Source: Chloroflexota bacterium
Lineage (GTDB): Bacteria; Chloroflexota; Anaerolineae; Anaerolineales; UBA4823
Length of the DNA stretch: 5,636 bases
Direction of reading: 5' to 3'
NCBI GenBank assembly: GCA_017860725.1
Contig: JAGDMX010000198.1
Span: 1-5,636, forward strand
Part shown: piece after piece, positions 4,634 through 5,636 of the stretch
Layout: the number at the start of each line of letters is the position of its first letter
Position numbering within the stretch: the stretch's first letter is position 1
Notes under the pieces: model-generated
Seen by the model: only the letters and a program-made list of their open reading frames with translations
Database searches by the model: none
Told to the model about the DNA's origin: nothing
Translations under genes and position numbers: made by a program

Positions 4634-5636
4634 CTAAGGCATTGGGGTCGGAGTAGTCGGGGTGGGTGACGCAGTCGCTTTTACCGCATCCAGGGCAGTG
4701 CGGATGCTCTGGTCTGCCGCCTGCAAAGCGATTGCCGGGGAAATGCCATCTTCAAAGACCGACTTCAGGGCAGTATCCATCGCGACCGGATAAGCCGCCA
4801 TCTCTGGAACAACCGGATAGGTAGTACCGCCCTGCAAAGCCTTCAAAGCTTGTGCTAATAGTGGGTCTTCCAGGGGGACATCCAGCCGGGCAGGAATACG
4901 CCCGGTTCTTGCCATGGTAGCTTGGGCTTCGGACGAAAGGAAATATTTGACGAACTCCCAGGTTGCAGATTGATCCTGTGGACCACCGCGCTGATTAACA
5001 TATACCAGGTCGGGCAGCACGTATCCCGATAGAGCCCCTTTTTGGTAGAAAGGCCACGGGTCAATCATCAAATTTTCTGCGCCCAAGGTCTCGCTAATGG
5101 TATTCATATTCCAGGTGCCATCGATGATCATACCTACTCGACCCTCTTTGAAAAGCTCCAGATCCTGGTCAGTCTGGAAGGAGATTGGGCCTGCTAGATC
5201 ATAATTGCGTAGCAGCTCGATCCATTCCACACCTTTGATATTATTGAAGGCAGGGTAGCCGGTTTCATCCATCAACAGACCGCCAATCCCATTCAGGATG
5301 GCTCCACCGTAGAAAAAGCTGCGTTCCAGAAATGCACCGATCTCGTTTCCGGCAGTATTTTCCTGACCCAGCTCAACCAGCTCCTCGTACGATTCTGGTG
5401 CTCTCACTACAATATTTGGGTTACGATATAACACCACTCCTCGCTGGGAGTAAGGCAATCCGACCAAGGCTCCCTTATAGCTGCCTGCTCCCAGCGCCGC
5501 AGAACTCAGGCTCTCTGCCAGGGTAGGGTCCACCAACGTACTCAAGTCTGCAACCACGCCGCCATCATACAGAAGCGGCACCCACTCCGCCGGGCCGAGC
5601 AGTATCGACGGTCCGGCCCCTTCCCGCACTGCAGTC
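4634..5636 (-). CDS. ABC transporter extracellular solute-binding protein (family 1, MalE/UgpB-like), N-terminus beyond the window
   Basis: The frame is open to the right edge. The GTG at 5627-5629 is an internal Val (preceded in frame by Thr-Ala), so the signal peptide and first part of the protein are missing. Counting from that Val, 331 residues are visible. GPSILLGPAEW at 6-16 and LVGLPYSQRGVVLYRN at about 55-70 match the sugar-binding fold (hinge and ligand-contact regions), as do FKEGRVGMIIDGTWNM at 160-175 and SSEAQATMARTGRIPAR at 232-248. Such proteins capture a solute, often an oligosaccharide or sugar derivative, outside the membrane and deliver it to a two-permease ABC importer; the ligand cannot be told. 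The C-terminus is unusual, ending in SPTPTTPTPMP (321-331), a short Thr/Pro tail like the linker of the nearby lipoprotein. No permease or ATPase gene lies downstream, so the importer genes must be elsewhere or the gene stands alone. Confidence 0.92.
   Translation of the reverse strand, partial: TAVREGAGPSILLGPAEWVPLLYDGGVVADLSTLVDPTLAESLSSAALGAGSYKGALVGLPYSQRGVVLYRNPNIVVRAPESYEELVELGQENTAGNEIGAFLERSFFYGGAILNGIGGLLMDETGYPAFNNIKGVEWIELLRNYDLAGPISFQTDQDLELFKEGRVGMIIDGTWNMNTISETLGAENLMIDPWPFYQKGALSGYVLPDLVYVNQRGGPQDQSATWEFVKYFLSSEAQATMARTGRIPARLDVPLEDPLLAQALKALQGGTTYPVVPEMAAYPVAMDTALKSVFEDGISPAIALQAADQSIRTALDAVKATASPTPTTPTPMP

Overview
The window looks like chromosomal DNA of an anaerobic or facultatively anaerobic bacterium, most likely a Chloroflexota (Anaerolineae-like) lineage. 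This is an inference from three things: lipoprotein and solute-binding-protein segments made of Thr-Pro-Thr repeats, a ferredoxin-dependent 2-oxoacid oxidoreductase with four separate subunits, and a moderately GC-rich composition with strong AGGAGG ribosome binding sites. No marker gene fixes the taxonomy.

Layout. Bases 1-954 (+) hold the 3' part of a sensor histidine kinase gene: the end of a GAF-like domain, a HisKA_3 phospho-acceptor helix and a HATPase_c domain. The gene runs off the left edge. Facing it on the minus strand is a compact five-gene cluster read from 4421 down to 951. In transcription order it encodes a 2x[4Fe-4S] ferredoxin (delta) subunit, a VorB/KorA-type alpha subunit, a thiamine-diphosphate-binding beta subunit, a gamma subunit, and a GerMN-domain lipoprotein. 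Spacings are 10, 18 and 25 nt, then an 8-nt overlap, so one transcript is likely. Bases 4422-4633 are a 212-nt non-coding region that should carry the operon promoter. Bases 4634-5636 (-) hold the 3' part of an ABC-transporter extracellular solute-binding protein gene, running off the right edge.

How the genes work together. The delta, alpha, beta and gamma subunits should form one cytoplasmic complex that converts a 2-oxoacid plus CoA into acyl-CoA and CO2 and reduces ferredoxin. The alpha subunit looks most like the branched-chain (2-oxoisovalerate, VorB) type, but substrate cannot be settled from sequence alone. The lipoprotein is probably co-translated with the gamma subunit, although it is an envelope protein with no obvious link to the enzyme. 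The kinase and the solute-binding protein belong to neighbouring transcription units.

I found no mobile element, CRISPR array, tRNA or rRNA, and no convincing new system. The most interesting points are the GerMN lipoprotein fused by overlap to the oxidoreductase operon, the CTAG shared by two convergent stop codons, an inverted repeat inside the kinase gene placed where the opposing operon should terminate, and a 10-bp palindrome upstream of the operon.
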